Shown: positions 10,530 to 21,667 of the stretch, in pieces | Layout of the letters: every line of letters starts with the position of its first letter | How positions within the stretch are numbered: the stretch's first letter is position 1 | NCBI GenBank assembly: GCA_002964805.2 | Contig: PUDQ02000003.1 | Coordinates: 1,860,001-1,924,000 of the forward strand | From: Trametes villosa | Lineage: Eukaryota > Basidiomycota > Agaricomycetes > Polyporales > Polyporaceae | Direction: 5' to 3' | DNA length: 64,000 bases | Translations under genes and position numbers: made by a program | The notes under the pieces: model-generated | What the model was told of the DNA's origin: nothing | What the model saw: only the letters and a program-made list of their open reading frames with translations | Databases searched by the model: none

Positions 10530-10544
10530 GCACAGCGTGGAACT
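10530..10544. repeat. Left arm of a 15-bp inverted repeat (pairs with 11663-11677)
   Basis: GCACAGCGTGGAACT here is the exact reverse complement of AGTTCCACGCTGTGC at 11663-11677. Weaker inverted similarity extends inwards for about 60 bp on both sides (GGCGATTGC..., AGAAT...GGATTCT... against the corresponding right side). The arms enclose about 1.1 kb. A terminal inverted repeat of a degraded transposon is my reading, not proof. Confidence 0.5.
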
Positions 10545-11572
10545 GGCGATTGCGGCCGGCGCGGATAGAGTCAGAATCTGCGGATTCTAACGCCATTCGC
10601 GGGACATTATGGCGGTATTCCGACGGCGCCAGTATTTCGATAGATTGGTCTTGTTATGACCGGGTTACTACGCGATTACGGTCGAGATTGCGAGACCATG
10701 ATAATGTCGTTAGAATATTGGTACCCCAGGGTGAGCGCGGGTTTCGCCTCGCTCGGCTTCCCCACTTCCAGGTTCCCCGATCTGAGCGCGCATACAATAT
10801 TGACCGCATACACACAAAATCGTCAGGAGCATGTCAAATATATTGGTCATGTATTGATAGGAGACAGAACGGTACTAGTTGCGGTCCACTGGTACTCGGC
10901 GCGCTCGCGGTTACCTTGGCTCCACGCAGTGCGTGCATACATGCACTGAACTCGCGCATATAGCCAGTTGATGCTGCCCAGGCACTTTCAGTACATGGAG
11001 CAGTATCATGCAGCGTGATAATAAAAACATACCAAGCTTATTAGACTCTTCAGGTCCACCGAAAGGACTCGAGGCCACCAGGCAAGCTCTGGCCCAAGCG
11101 TAAGTTCAAATCAACTTGTATGCATATAAACAACCATACCTACAAGGGTTGAGATGTTTGTGCTCGACGGTAGGGCAGCGCTGTCGAATAATCCGGTAAG
11201 CCTCGATGGACGCGATGCTTCGAGCCACTGTTGGGCGTACCTAGTGACAGCTCGGCTCGGATGTCTCGAGCGGGTGCTACCTCAGGCTGGGAGATCTGGC
11301 GGTCGGGTCATTGTTTCGAAATAATACTGAACATAGCGACGTACGGCTGCAGCGTGAAGCGTCAACGAGGCCGGTAGGGCCAGGGAAGCGAGAGCGAGTT
11401 GAACGAGCCGGAGGAGATAGTGTTGGCGCTGGTGTGAACATGGGAGTAGAGAAAAGAGTTAAGTCCAGCTCCCTCGAGAGGAGCCCACGTCTGTCTGCCC
11501 ACGCGACATTTAGGGCAGGAGACCGCCGTAATATCAATAGGATCGCGTTGCAACCTGCACATTCCGGCGATG

Positions 11573-11622
11573 TTCTATGCAAATAACGTTTTCGCCAGGA
11601 TCGCGCTGTTATTTGCATAGAA
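11573..11622. repeat. Perfect hairpin: 15-bp arms around a 20-nt loop
   Basis: The arm TTCTATGCAAATAAC (11573-11587) is followed by 20 nt and then by its exact reverse complement GTTATTTGCATAGAA (11608-11622). The arms are AT-rich against a GC-rich background. It lies close to the right arm of the larger inverted repeat. Confidence 0.7.
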
Positions 11623-11662
11623 TGTCCGTATTCTACCGCTATTCTAAGCGCCAGCAATGCCG

Positions 11663-11677
11663 AGTTCCACGCTGTGC
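11663..11677. repeat. Right arm of a 15-bp inverted repeat (pairs with 10530-10544)
   Basis: AGTTCCACGCTGTGC, exact reverse complement of the left arm about 1.1 kb away. Confidence 0.5.
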
Positions 11678-13143
11678 CGCTTAAAGCCGTAAACTGCGAC
11701 ACGAGGAGAAGGAACTTGAGGCGCATGTTGGTTTCCCCCTTCCGCGAGGGAGAGGTACTTATCCCGAGGACCACGGAAAGGTCTGCGCCGGGACGAATCG
11801 CGCGAACGCGCGACCCGCCCCCCCTCGAGAGAAAAAAGGTAGCGAGAGAGGAAGGCAGGACCGATATCCCCACCTTACGCTCCCGCTGGCACATCAGGCC
11901 GCACCACTCCCATTAGCACTACCGGATAACATCGCAGGACTCCGAAGTCACCGGACAGGGCGCATCAAAATGCAGCAGGTTAGAGATGCCGGCGAGCCCC
12001 TCGCTGCAGACAAGAGGATCGCGGCACCGCTGGTCAGCTGCACATTGTGCTGCTCCTGTGAGCGATCTCGTACGCTCAGGCGGATGCAATTAACCCAGGA
12101 CCGCCACCGCGGGCGGACGTGGTGGTGAGGTGCGGGTAGATCACTCCCTACCGTCATAGTACGAGACCACTAGGGTGATGCCCTGGAATCCCGGATGTCC
12201 GGCGTGCAGACAGGAATAGATGGGGCCTGATGCGCAAGAAAGTGGGCGCAGGCCCCAGGAGAAGGAAGAAAAGAAAGAAGTATAAAGGAGGGGACTCATC
12301 AATGACACTAGTATCTACCACCGAGAAGGGGTGAGTAAGAGGTAGACAGTAGCTTACCTTGAGGCCGAGAGTAGAGAGTGATCCGAAGACAGACTGGTAG
12401 ACATAGCGGAGGACTGCGGGCGGGAAGTGCGGGAAGAGCAAAGCAGGAGATGGCGGTACGGAGGCAAGAGCAGTCGGGATGAAGGGCGGGACTTTGTATG
12501 CCCAGCGCGGGCGGACATTCGAACGGTCAGCCGCGGTCAGCCCCGGGCGCTAAAGCGCGCCAAACACGCGTCGCGAGGAAGCACGTGACCGCGCTGTGGC
12601 GCGAAGCGAACAAGCCTCGCAAAGCGAACGTCGGGGCGGTTGAAGAGGCTGACGGTACTGCTAGCAACGCTCTGGGTAATCCGACTCACGAGGGAGTAGC
12701 ACACCCTGCGACCGGAATATCCTGCCTTTGCGACAAGCTAACGGAGCGACGGGCCCATACCGGCATTGCGAGATTGAACCCTATTCATATAGCTTACAGG
12801 ACTACCGGACGCGCCCCGCGGCGCGTCGCCTTGCTCTGCAGTAAAACAGATAAGCTTGTAGCATAGGTAGTACGGAAGCGTAATACAAGGCTCGTCGGGT
12901 ATAATAGGTACAATAGTCCCCAGAGATACCGATGCGGGTACGTGATATCGAAGGGTTGTTTTACGGGGCTCATGTTGGTCTTCGTCTCGGAGCACAAGGT
13001 CATGGCCCTACTCGTTAAATTGGAATACCCAAGAAGGTATATTCAAGGCAGCCCAGACAACAGAGTAACCAGATCCCAAGTAGCCCCCAAAAACCCCATA
13101 ACAACTACCGCGTGCACGCGCTCATCTTCGCCCTGCAGCGCGC

Positions 13144-13867
13144 TCAAGGAAGGAGAACGCAGTTGTCGTCTGCGACGCATAGTGCACGTCAGCGGCAGCT
13201 CTACGCCTTACGAGAGAGATAGACTCACTGCCGGGTTGGATACTGAACAGCGGGCTGGCGGTGGATGCGCCGGTGGAGTCAACAAGGGTGTAAGCGAATG
13301 CCGTGCCTACATGGCTAGATGTCAACAGCGGCCTGCAAAAGATGCAAAAGGCATGGCTCACCTTCCTTGAGGTTCACCTGCCAGGTGAACTCAGACGTCC
13401 CGGCGGGGATGTTCGGGAACTCCTCGACTGGCACGCGGTTTTGGCCTCGCGTGATCCTACCAAATACAATGACGGTGAGTAACCATTCGCCTGCGAAGTA
13501 GGACGAGCACGGAAATATTAACGTACCCCTAGGAGAAGACGACCGCCGCATGGGTACTTCAGTTAAGTTCTTAGGGGAGAAATGACGGAGGAACATACGA
13601 AGGTATACGGGCCTGCGATAAGAATCCGGTGTCCGATCAGCGCCCGATACTACCAGGTATTCGACGGGATGTACTCACCCTGACCGCCCTCCCACTGGAT
13701 GAGGGTCGGCACGCACTGAGGAGAGCTCGGACTAGACAGAAAGGCCTTCAGAAACACTACCAGAACAAAAACCTGAATGCTGACGGGAAGATGAGCTGCG
13801 GCGGCTCCGCCGCAGCGAGAACGGATCCGGCGAGAGCCACAGCCGCGATGAGTGCCTTCGAGAACAT
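13144..13867 (-). CDS. Kre9/Knh1-like small secreted protein (member 6)
   Basis: Spliced product of about 114 aa. The signal peptide begins MFSKALIAAVALAGSVLAA. The first exon ends ...QLIFP with an atypical donor (GTCAGC), the weakest junction in this model. Exon 2 encodes SPQCVPTLIQWEGGQG, the 14-nt exon encodes PYTF, and the 2-nt exon is 13527-13528 (GG, Gly). The next exon encodes ITRGQNRVPVEEFPNIPAG. The following one ends FSIQPG, and the tail is NDNCVLLP. With member 7 it forms a subgroup that shares QCVPTL, WEGGQG and EEFPNIPAG. TATAAG at 13954-13959 lies about 87 bp upstream. Confidence 0.8.
13527..13528 (-). other. Predicted 2-nt microexon, member 6
   Basis: Minus strand reads ctcctag|GG|gtacgt, followed downstream by an exon starting G ATC ACG. 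The split codon is GGG (Gly). The downstream donor is GTACGT rather than the GTGAGT of most members. Confidence 0.66.
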
Positions 13868-13959
13868 CGTTGTGCTAGGTTTGTGTAGGGATGGGTGGTG
13901 AGATTGCTCGACGGAGACGACGAGTGAGGACTATACGCCCTGTGTCTGCTCCTCTTATA

Positions 13960-14650
13960 CCCCCCGCATACATGTCAAGCTGCGCGATCGGTTAATGCTT
14001 CCTACGAATACTTAGCCGGAATCAAGAGGCACGAGGCCGGGAGCGTCGGCGCCGCTGCAGCGCGAAGCGACACGGTCTCATTGCACTCCAAGCTGACAGC
14101 GACGGCGTGCCCGACATTCTCGCGTACACAGGCCAGAGACGTGATCGCATCGTCGACGATCAAGTTCTCGCTCAGTTATAGACACAGCCTGTAGCGTAAT
14201 TCAGCGCTAGACATGACAGCCGCGAGGCGAAAGGGCGTACCGCTCGAGAAGCTGCGCGAAAGGAGCGTCGGGTATGGGCATTGTTCCGGTCCATCGGGGG
14301 AGTACCGTGCTGCAAAGGCGAGGCCGCGGGAAGTGAGTCATGAGCCAGCGCCGTGTACGACATTCTCGGCTCCGAGACGAGGCTGGGATGTACCTCCGCG
14401 CTCAGCGCATCGAGGCGTATTCGAGTAGTCAGCGAGGAGAACCGTGCGGGAGTAGTCGACACGACTAGGTCGAACGCAGCGGCGTTCAAACACGACTCAG
14501 CCATCGTCACGGAGCTCGTGAACTCCCACCGCATTCAATCGGACCAGACACAGAGATGCAAGCGTGATACAATCATTTCCTGACCGACATACATATTCCT
14601 CTTCGGTCTCAATTCACGAGAAGTACGTCCGCACTCGCGCTATAACCTTT
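13960..14650. other. Intergenic, nothing recognised
   Basis: About 690 bp between the promoter of member 6 and the stop of member 7. I see no family signature or repeat. Confidence 0.45.
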
Positions 14651-15372
14651 TCAAACCAGAACGCAGTTACCATCTACAGCCACGCCTTCGTGTCAGCAAA
14701 CGCCTCGCACCCCGACGCGTATGGCAGACTCACTGCCAGGCTGGACGAGCACGGGGCTCGTCAGAGCATCATCGCCATGAGAGTCAGTCAGTTCGAAACT
14801 GACCAGCGTGTCTGTATGCCCGCATGCATCATGTCAGTCGCGATGTGCAAACCGACGGCGCAGGGAAGAGGAACGCACAAGCGAGAACATTCGACTGCCA
14901 GAGGAAGTCGGTGGAGCCCGCGGGGATGTTCGGGAACTCCTCCACAGTCTCGCGGTTGCCGCCGGATTGTACTCTGTAGCGCACGCAGCGAGCGGGGCTT
15001 TGTGAGGACACTGCGCGCAGAAGGAATCCTATCTCAACTTACGTCTGTTATAACGCGATATACAAGTTAGCTCTCCTTCTAAGCAGGCGAAGATTATAAC
15101 GAGGAACGTACCAAGAAGAAGGGGCCTGTAGAAGGATGGGAACGAGGGTGAGTCAAAAGGTTGCCGGTAAACTCTAGACACTCACCCTGACCGCCCTCCC
15201 AAGTGAGGAGCGTCGGCACGCACTGTTTAACCTCGGCACTAAGATGACAAGTAGTCAGATATTGTACTAGGGCGACGACGATGGACGCCTACGGGGTGTT
15301 GAACACGAAGACGTTCCCGGCGAGCGCAGACGCAGCAAGCGCGACGACAACGGCGAAAGTCTTGGCGAACAT
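14651..15372 (-). CDS. Kre9/Knh1-like small secreted protein (member 7)
   Basis: Spliced product of about 114 aa. The signal peptide is MFAKTFAVVVALAASALAG. Exon 2 encodes AEVKQCVPTLLTWEGGQG, the 14-nt exon encodes PFFL, and the 2-nt exon is 15043-15044 (AC, Thr). The next exon encodes VQSGGNRETVEEFPNIPAG. The penultimate exon encodes YTLVSFELTDSHGDDALTS and ends VLVQPG, a strongly diverged version of the usual strand. The tail is NGNCVLV. TATAAA at 15458-15463 (in a TATAAAAAG context) lies about 86 bp upstream. Confidence 0.8.
15043..15044 (-). other. Predicted 2-nt microexon, member 7
   Basis: Minus strand reads ataacag|AC|gtaagt, after a 14-nt exon ending TTC TTG and before an exon starting A GTA CAA. 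The split codon is ACA (Thr). Confidence 0.7.
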
Positions 15373-15457
15373 CGTATGACAGTGCTGCAAATGGATCCGA
15401 AGGTGGGTGAACGACTGAGAGGAGTCGACGAGGACACCAACGGTGCTTGCTCACCTT

Positions 15458-15463
15458 TTTATA
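15458..15463 (-). promoter_or_regulatory. TATA box of member 7
   Basis: TATAAA on the minus strand about 86 bp upstream of the ATG at 15372, in a context of GCGGTATAAAAAGG. Confidence 0.55.
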
Positions 15464-16126
15464 CCGCTCAGAGAAACGGTAGAACTCTGCGATCTGAGCC
15501 ACAACGCCCACTACCGCTGTATGCGGCTCGCCCGCGGCGTGAAATCGGCTCAGAGTCATTAGCATCACCGCACTGTCGTCAACAGCGACGCTGCGCAGAC
15601 CATGCCGGACGCACAAGCCCCCTCTACGAAGACTGCAGAGCGTCCTCGAGAGCGGTCGCAGTACATACAACCACATGAACCGCCCATAGCGGCTCCTAAA
15701 GCGCCCCCAGGCGCCGTGTTGCCGCTGCTGCCTACGGATACCACAGCAGCAGATGGACAAGAATGACTCACAGAGGCATGCGCATGCCGCAACCTTGCTT
15801 GACGGAGAAGCCGTGTACTGAAGAGCTGCCTGCGATTTCAGCGCTATATTCGTGAAAAGACAGACACAAGGGCGTACCGCTAGTCGAAGAAGCACCCTAT
15901 CCGACATAGAGAGACGCCTTGACGAGCTCGGAGTTCAAGGCTCCGGAGATTGTCTCAAGGCGCACGCCGCGCCTCACGGGGCCGGGAGCAGCGGCAGTGG
16001 TAGGTGTGTGATACATTGTACAAGACTTCTGAGATTCCGTACAGCAGCTACAACTTAGGCGCGGGTCAGTCTGCGGCAAGCGTCAGAAGCACGAGCATGC
16101 AGCTTACGAGGAACGACATGATAACG
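15464..16126. other. Intergenic, nothing recognised
   Basis: About 660 bp between the promoter of member 7 and the 3' end of the SGNH hydrolase. I see no gene. Confidence 0.45.
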
Positions 16127-17586
16127 TCAGGCGTCCGGCACCTGTACGCAGCGGCGCAACACCTCCTCGACATAGTCCGCCATGATCCTATGCCCCTCCT
16201 TCGACGGATGCCTACACAGTGAACGTTAGCGTTCACCCAGACAACCCTATTCCGATGCGCGGCGTACCCATCGATATAATAGAAATAGTGTTCCGGGTCG
16301 TCACACATCCCGTCCGTCGTACACTCCACCAACGAGCAATTCACAATGCACGCGTCCGTGCTCACGTACCCAAACGCCTCGAACCCCGGGTCCGCGCCGA
16401 GCACCCCGTCCCAAATCCGGCTGAACTCCGCGAACGCGACGCGCAGGGGCGTGTGGGGGTTCGCGGCGAGCGCGTGGAGGCCGGAGAAGATGGTCTGCAC
16501 GAAGGCGTCGCCCGCGGGCGTGTGCGTGCCGCGCCCATAGACGTCTGTGACGAGGAACGCGCGCGCGTTCGTTGGCGGGCGGGTGAGGAGGCGGATTTGC
16601 TCGAGGATGACGTGTGCGGCGGCTTGCAGGTTCGCGGTGCCGTCGGCTATGAGCGCAGGTTTAGGTCAGTAGGAGATTTTAATGCAACGACGGAGCGAGG
16701 GATTCACTCTTTGAGTCTTCGTAGTCGCTAGCATCGATACATTAGCGTACGAGCACCAAAATGATATCTGGATGGCGCACTTTATGCCGAAGAAGACCGT
16801 GTACAGTGTGGTATCCGGATCGAGGTTGTTCGACTGATTCAAGAACGTCTTCACTGCACGACAGAACGGCGTTGTCAGTAAGCGGTTGCAGGGGCGCGAT
16901 TCCATACCGACGCGTACCTTGTCCGACAAAGTCGGCCTGCTTGATAGCGCTCGGCCACAGACTCAAGTTCGTGCAGGCGCCGGATTGCTATAACCGCGAA
17001 ACATGTCAACCTGTATGCTTCCGCCGTCGCTCGAAATGCATCACTTACTGCATAATCCATGAGAGTTGCGCCAATGTCGTCGGCGATGTTCTCGACCCAG
17101 ACCTTGCCATCGGTAGACCGCCCACCGGCGAGAGCTTCCGGCGGTACTACCACCGGAGGGGCAAGCGGGCCTCCGTCATCCCTCCCGCCATCAGTGTATG
17201 AGTCCTACGAGTATAGATGGTGGCTCAGATATGTGCCAGGATACGTCCCTTAGGCATGGAGTTACCCCGAAAGCAACGATAGTCTTGACCTTGGATAGGT
17301 TAATACCAGCGTTCACGTCCGATGTGTTGCCGGACAACGGGCCGCACACAGGCGATACTGCCAGGTGTATGCCGTTGTTACGGTCCTGACGCAACAGTGG
17401 GGAATGGTACGCTAGCCCTGGCTGATAGAGGACGACTGAAGAGAAGAGCGATGCCGCAAAGATGCCTCCCGAGGTGAGGATCGTCTTCATGTCCGATGGC
17501 CAATGAGTCGACAGGAAAAGCGCAACAAGAGCCAGAGAGACGAGGAAAGCCCGCGTCGCGAGGCGGCTCATGGTGCGCGAGGACAT
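16127..17586 (-). CDS. Secreted GDSL/SGNH-type esterase (carbohydrate esterase or lipase-like)
   Basis: Hydrolase of the SGNH superfamily, probably an extracellular acyl or acetyl esterase. The first exon ends VKTIVAFG and the second starts DSYTDGG, together giving the block I motif with the catalytic Ser (FGDSYTDGG). Later exons give DGKVWVENIA, WPSAIKQADFVGQ, FLNQSNNLDPDTTLYTVFFGI, then a short exon completing NDYEDSK (block III Asn), then the long exon starting DGTANLQAAAHVILEQIR. The end reads YYIDG|HPSKEGHRIMADYVEEVL, with the Asp/His pair of block V. All four SGNH positions are thus present. The start is uncertain: ATGs at 17616, 17586 and 17490 are in frame, and two hydrophobic stretches follow. 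The one after 17490 (MKTILTSGGIFAASL) looks like a normal signal peptide. Which acyl substrate is used cannot be told from the sequence. Confidence 0.82.
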
Positions 17587-17619
17587 GGTATAAGAGTGCA
17601 GCCGCAAGAATAGCACAAA

Positions 17620-19420
17620 GCACGAGTTGCAGATCTACGGCAGAGTTCAGAGAGATGGTCTGATAGAACGAGACGGCGAGGTCTTGTGGACGCTGGTGCA
17701 AGCGGCAGAGAGACGTCAGCGATCCGGAGGAGGCCGCATTGAGGTAATGCGAGGTCAGACCTACCATAAATATGGAAGAAGAAGTCAGCGAGGGACAACA
17801 AGATGCCCCATAGAGCCGAAGAAGCTACATGACCATGAGCGATCTCCTCGTGACCGTGGAGCGCGAGCACCAGACCGTGCCTACGTAGACCAAAGGAAAC
17901 GCCGATGAGAGAGATACGTATGAGCGGAAGTCGTCGCGCCCTCCAGGACGTGCATCATGCGGCCAGCATGAGAGATATACGGCAGCGATGGCTCGCGAGA
18001 AGTCAAGGAAAATTGGACACATGGTCAGGGGAATGGTAGAAGTTGTACTTACGTGTCAAAACGAGGGTTGCGTCTGGGAGCCCCCACGTCTTTTCATGTC
18101 ATAGAATCGCAGCCTCGGTTGGGTGAACTTATACCTCGAATAGCATAACACTAGCAGCAGGCTTTGAGCATGAAGGTGGCGGTCGTTGGTTTAGGGGCAT
18201 AGTGCGTCGTGGAGGGAGAGAGACGCCCGCGCTTCAGGGCAGGTTCCCATATCGCCAGCCCGAAAGTGGCGTTCATGCGCTTCACGTTAACTGACCGTGA
18301 CTGTAAACGACGACGTTTGCCAGTGCTACATGTCTAGAGCACGTTCTTAGGATGCGGACTGGGATTTCTATATGCACATGGAAACAGACCTACTCGGACG
18401 ACTAGCGCGGATCGTATCCGGCATCAATTCCTCGCACCCCTCCCTCTCTAGGTACCACCGGCACTACTACCGTCTACCTGGTTGTCCACGCTAGCTGGTT
18501 ACTGCTCAAGTTGTCTCGTGGTAAATCTGGATCTTTGCACGATAATCTGTGTCATAAGGAGAGGAACGCGCATCCAATTTGCCCGGTGCCACTGCGAGAG
18601 ACAGCAGTAGACCAAGAGAAGAAGTGACTGGGTGCGCGTATGCGTCGCTCCAGTTCATCCAGGTAAGTGCGCATTCCATCCGATCTTTGTGTTTCAAAGG
18701 CTCATTTATTCCGAAACTTGATACGTAGCATCGCGTTACGGCGTGCCTCTAAGGAGCGCACTGCACGACTACGCATCCACGCCCCGAGTTCAACGCCTAT
18801 GTCCGTGCTACATCGCTCCAGGACGTGTACTCTCGCGGAGGCAATCCACAAGTGTTTCCCCTACGACTCCTACACATTCGACACCACCGTCAAGCGGAAA
18901 CAAGCTCTCGCTGTTCCCCGCGCGCGTATCCACGTTGCGCCAGCCGTTTTCACCAAGGTAAGGCCTATCATGCGGTGTCTGCATGCCGTGTTCATAATCT
19001 CTATGTTATGGGACCGCCCCGGACGTGTAACGGCGTACGCAGATGTCCGGGAGAGAGAGTCATAACAGTAGGGCACTCAATGCGTACCGTGATAGTGTGC
19101 GTCGCACGCACCGTGCGCTGTACCGTCCGAGAACTCCATGAGGATCGTGTAGTCGCATAATTCATTCAATTTGGACGATTCAGCCACGTATGGGCCCATT
19201 CTGACGGGTACGCATTGCAGGTGCAACGCCACAAAGGGCGCGTACCATCTGTGCGTTGATTACGTGTTTCGCTTAATCGTCCATACATAATCCTAGGCGG
19301 CTGACGACAGGAATTCCGTGATACGAACGGCGCCGTTCTCTTGCCTTTGAGGTAAGAACCTAATCCTCCTTCAAGATCCTTCGTCTCACATCTGGTTATC
19401 GTTACAGCTCATCAGCTGCT
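17620..19420. other. Gene-poor stretch, possible transporter remnant near 17.8 kb
   Basis: No complete gene is supported. On the minus strand near 17,770-17,870 a frame reads HGHEEIAHGHVASSALWGI followed by LLSLADFFFHIYG. A His-rich loop before a hydrophobic segment resembles cation diffusion facilitator transporters, but no other piece of such a gene is recognisable, so it may be a remnant or chance. Confidence 0.3.
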
Positions 19421-20097
19421 ATGCCTAAGGTGCAAAAGGACAGAAAGGACCCACCCGACCCTCCGCGATGGCATTACGGGTTCATCTTTGACACTGAGAG
19501 GATCTTCCAGCTGGCCAAGGACGTCAAGGCAGCCGGAGGGGCTCCTCCCAATCATGCCCCCATCCCACCCGAGCTCGACCTTGACCGGGATGGATCACTG
19601 ATCATCTGGTCCCGGGAGCAGGCAAACCACCTTCGCCTGCTTCAGTGGGGCGACGACTTCGTGGAAGATCATATCCGGTTCGCGGGCCTTGCCAACTATC
19701 GCGCACGCGTGCTCGCCACCAGCCCCGAGCTGCGCCAGACACGCCTTATCGCGCTCGCGACTGGCAAGGCGTGGCATGTCGCGGACTTGGACGCTCAGCT
19801 CGACCAGACGAGGAAGGACGAGCCGCCGCCGCCGCTCCTGAAGGACGAGAGAGTGGCCAAGTTTACAGAGCTACTCGGCCCACCGAGGTGGTACTTGAAT
19901 ATACAGTCGTCTATGAGGCGTGATGTCGAGGGTCGGATACGACGCAACGCGGAGTTCCGAAAGGAGATAGGCATACCAGAGGAGGAGGAGAAGTCGTCTG
20001 CGACTACTAGTCAGGTGCGTATATATGTTCATCCTGAATCTCGGGCAAACGACTGAACACAGATGTGTAGGAGTCTGAGGACGGTGACGGGCGGTAA
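19421..20097 (+). CDS. WHYGF-family protein A (unknown function)
   Basis: About 206 aa from two exons (19421-20014 and probably 20071-20097, giving the tail ESEDGDGR). I do not recognise the family. It begins with a polar leader and then RWHYGFIFDTERIFQLAKDV, followed by GGAPPNHAPIPPELDLD, a helical middle part, the segment AWHVADLDAQLDQT and near the end FTELLGPPRWYLN. There is no signal peptide, no membrane segment and no obvious catalytic motif, so it is probably intracellular. It is the first of four tandem relatives on the same strand. All have one long exon followed by a very short last exon. Alignment with protein C shows the same order of motifs at about the same spacing. The 3' splice site is my choice among two AGs; the other would give a longer, less likely tail. 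Confidence 0.75.
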
Positions 20098-20565
20098 TCG
20101 TATGGCTGAGAGAGAACGGACAGCCTGCTGTACTCCTCATCGCGCGCTGTACACAATCTATCCCAGGACTATTCCCCGCAGGCCCTATTGGCTGCGCAAG
20201 CATACCATGTCAGCTCCAAGTGAGCTACACCTCATGTCCACCGTACTCTGAAGGATGGAGGGCGGGCGAGCACAGGCCTTGAGCAAGTCGCGTGTCAAGC
20301 GTTGCAGAGAACGGTCACACCGTGTAGGACGTCATAACGCGCTTCGATCCCCGAGTCTGGACGCAGATGCTCGAGCTCGCGTTGCTTCATACACGCTGCG
20401 CTCGCCACATGTATCGCAACGTGAGTCGACCCGCGAAGACGTAACAATTACGACAAGCGTCGCGTCATCCAGACAGCCGTCGCGGCGTGCACGCTTCATG
20501 GCGTGAGTTGCTAAACTCTTCACTCTCGACGTGCACCACTCACCCTCGAAGTCCTCCTACTCCTC
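20098..20565. other. Intergenic, nothing recognised
   Basis: About 470 bp between WHYGF genes A and B. No motif seen; presumably terminator of A and promoter of B. Confidence 0.4.
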
Positions 20566-21319
20566 ATGCCTGCGCATCAGCATGCGATGTCGTTAGACCG
20601 GGCGGGCTCAGAATTCGCAATGCCAGTCTGGCATTACGGGTTTCGGTGGTCGGTCTTCCGATGCTTCCAGGTTGCGCGCGTACGCAAAGCGAAAGGCGGC
20701 CCGATTTGGCCTCCCCTGGAGGATGAGTGGGATGTGGACCGCGATTTCAGCCCCAGCCTAGTCCGCCAAGCCATGCCTCGCGGACAGCAGGGCAGCGCAT
20801 CCCGTGTGTACAGCATCTCGGAGGGCTCGCGCGGCGTTGCGGTGGTGGCATGGGCCAAACTGCTGTTGCAACGAGAGTCCGGCCACACCCACTTCGGCGG
20901 CTACTCGACCTTCGTCCATACCGGCGTCGCTGGAATCGAGTGGAGGTGGTCCCGATTTATCGGCCTAGTCTGCGCCGAAGCCTGGACGCTGAGCGACATC
21001 GACATGGAAGCCCTTCGAGAAGCCAAGCTGTACACAGACGAAACTCAGAGGACGATCGACTTCTTGCGGGAGTACTTGGGCGAACCCGGCTGGTATTTGG
21101 ACTGGGAGTACGTGTCGAGCAACAAACTTATGGCTTCGATGAAAACCGGGGAGTTCCAAGGGAAGGTGGGGCTACCCGTGGCCGTCGAGGCTATAGAGGA
21201 AGCTCAAGGGGTATGTACATCGTTCACACGATCCGGTCCGCCATGCTATAACTCGAGTCAAACTGCTCACTCCCGTCGTCTTCTCACAGATATGGGGCCC
21301 TCAGCGTCCAGTGGCGTGA
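20566..21319 (+). CDS. WHYGF-family protein B, EWDVDRDF subtype (unknown function)
   Basis: About 224 aa from exons 20566-21210 and 21290-21319. Motifs in order: VWHYGFRWSVFRCFQVARV near residue 23, then KAKGG, then EWDVDRDFSPSLVR, AWAKLLLQRESGHT, a Trp-rich segment EWRWSRFIGLVCAEAWTLSD, TQRTIDFLREYLGEPGWYLD and EFQGKVGLP. The spliced tail is IWGPQRPVA. It differs from A, C and D in the middle and is the closest relative of the isolated minus-strand copy at 30.3-31.1 kb, so the family has at least two subtypes. A second in-frame ATG at 20587 could also be the start. No enzyme or binding motif is recognised. Confidence 0.75.
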
Positions 21320-21667
21320 GCAAAGCACACTGAACGCACGGGACAGGTGAGTGCATCTCTGAACGCATCTTCGGATCTGAGTCGTGCTAATCCTCGACGT
21401 CAACAGGAACGAATGAGGAGGACCCGCATAAGAGTATACGACTCGGCCTCAAGCCTCTGGAGTGCCCCTCCCTCTTTACCGCTTACGTATGTACTTATGT
21501 GATTACCATTCGGCATAGATACACGAGCGATACACGTGAATTGCCATGTTCTCGGTATATAGTCTCATGCATCATTCGACGGGGTGGGCGTACTACCTAC
21601 GTTTCACCAGCACAACCCCCTCTCATTCTCACTCCGGTGCTCACTATCCGGTACTCATTATACCAGT
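21320..21667. other. Upstream region of WHYGF gene C, duplicated
   Basis: About 350 bp. From about 21,465 (CCCTCCCTCTTTAC) to the ATG it is similar to the region from about 22,508 upstream of gene D, including the TATATA/TATAAG-like elements near -90. Gene and promoter were duplicated together. Confidence 0.55.

Larger units (their letters stand above)
9660..13143. other. Long gene-poor stretch with inverted repeats
   Basis: About 3.5 kb in which I can support no gene. Open frames on both strands are short and lack family motifs. The notable content is two sets of inverted repeats near 10.5 and 11.6 kb, described separately, which suggest a degraded DNA element. A purine-rich tract at about 12,240-12,290 gives a low-complexity frame on the minus strand and should not be read as a gene. 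Confidence 0.5.

Noticed and set aside
12154..12441. Minus-strand frame rich in Leu and Phe that looks like a membrane protein
   Set aside because: It arises from a purine-rich tract on the plus strand (pyrimidine-rich on the minus strand), and no further exon fits.
17378..17870. Hydrophobic minus-strand frames upstream of the SGNH hydrolase as an extra N-terminal exon
   Set aside because: The hydrolase already has a plausible signal peptide from 17490 or 17586, and no splice joins the upstream frame in phase. I only mention it as a possible remnant.
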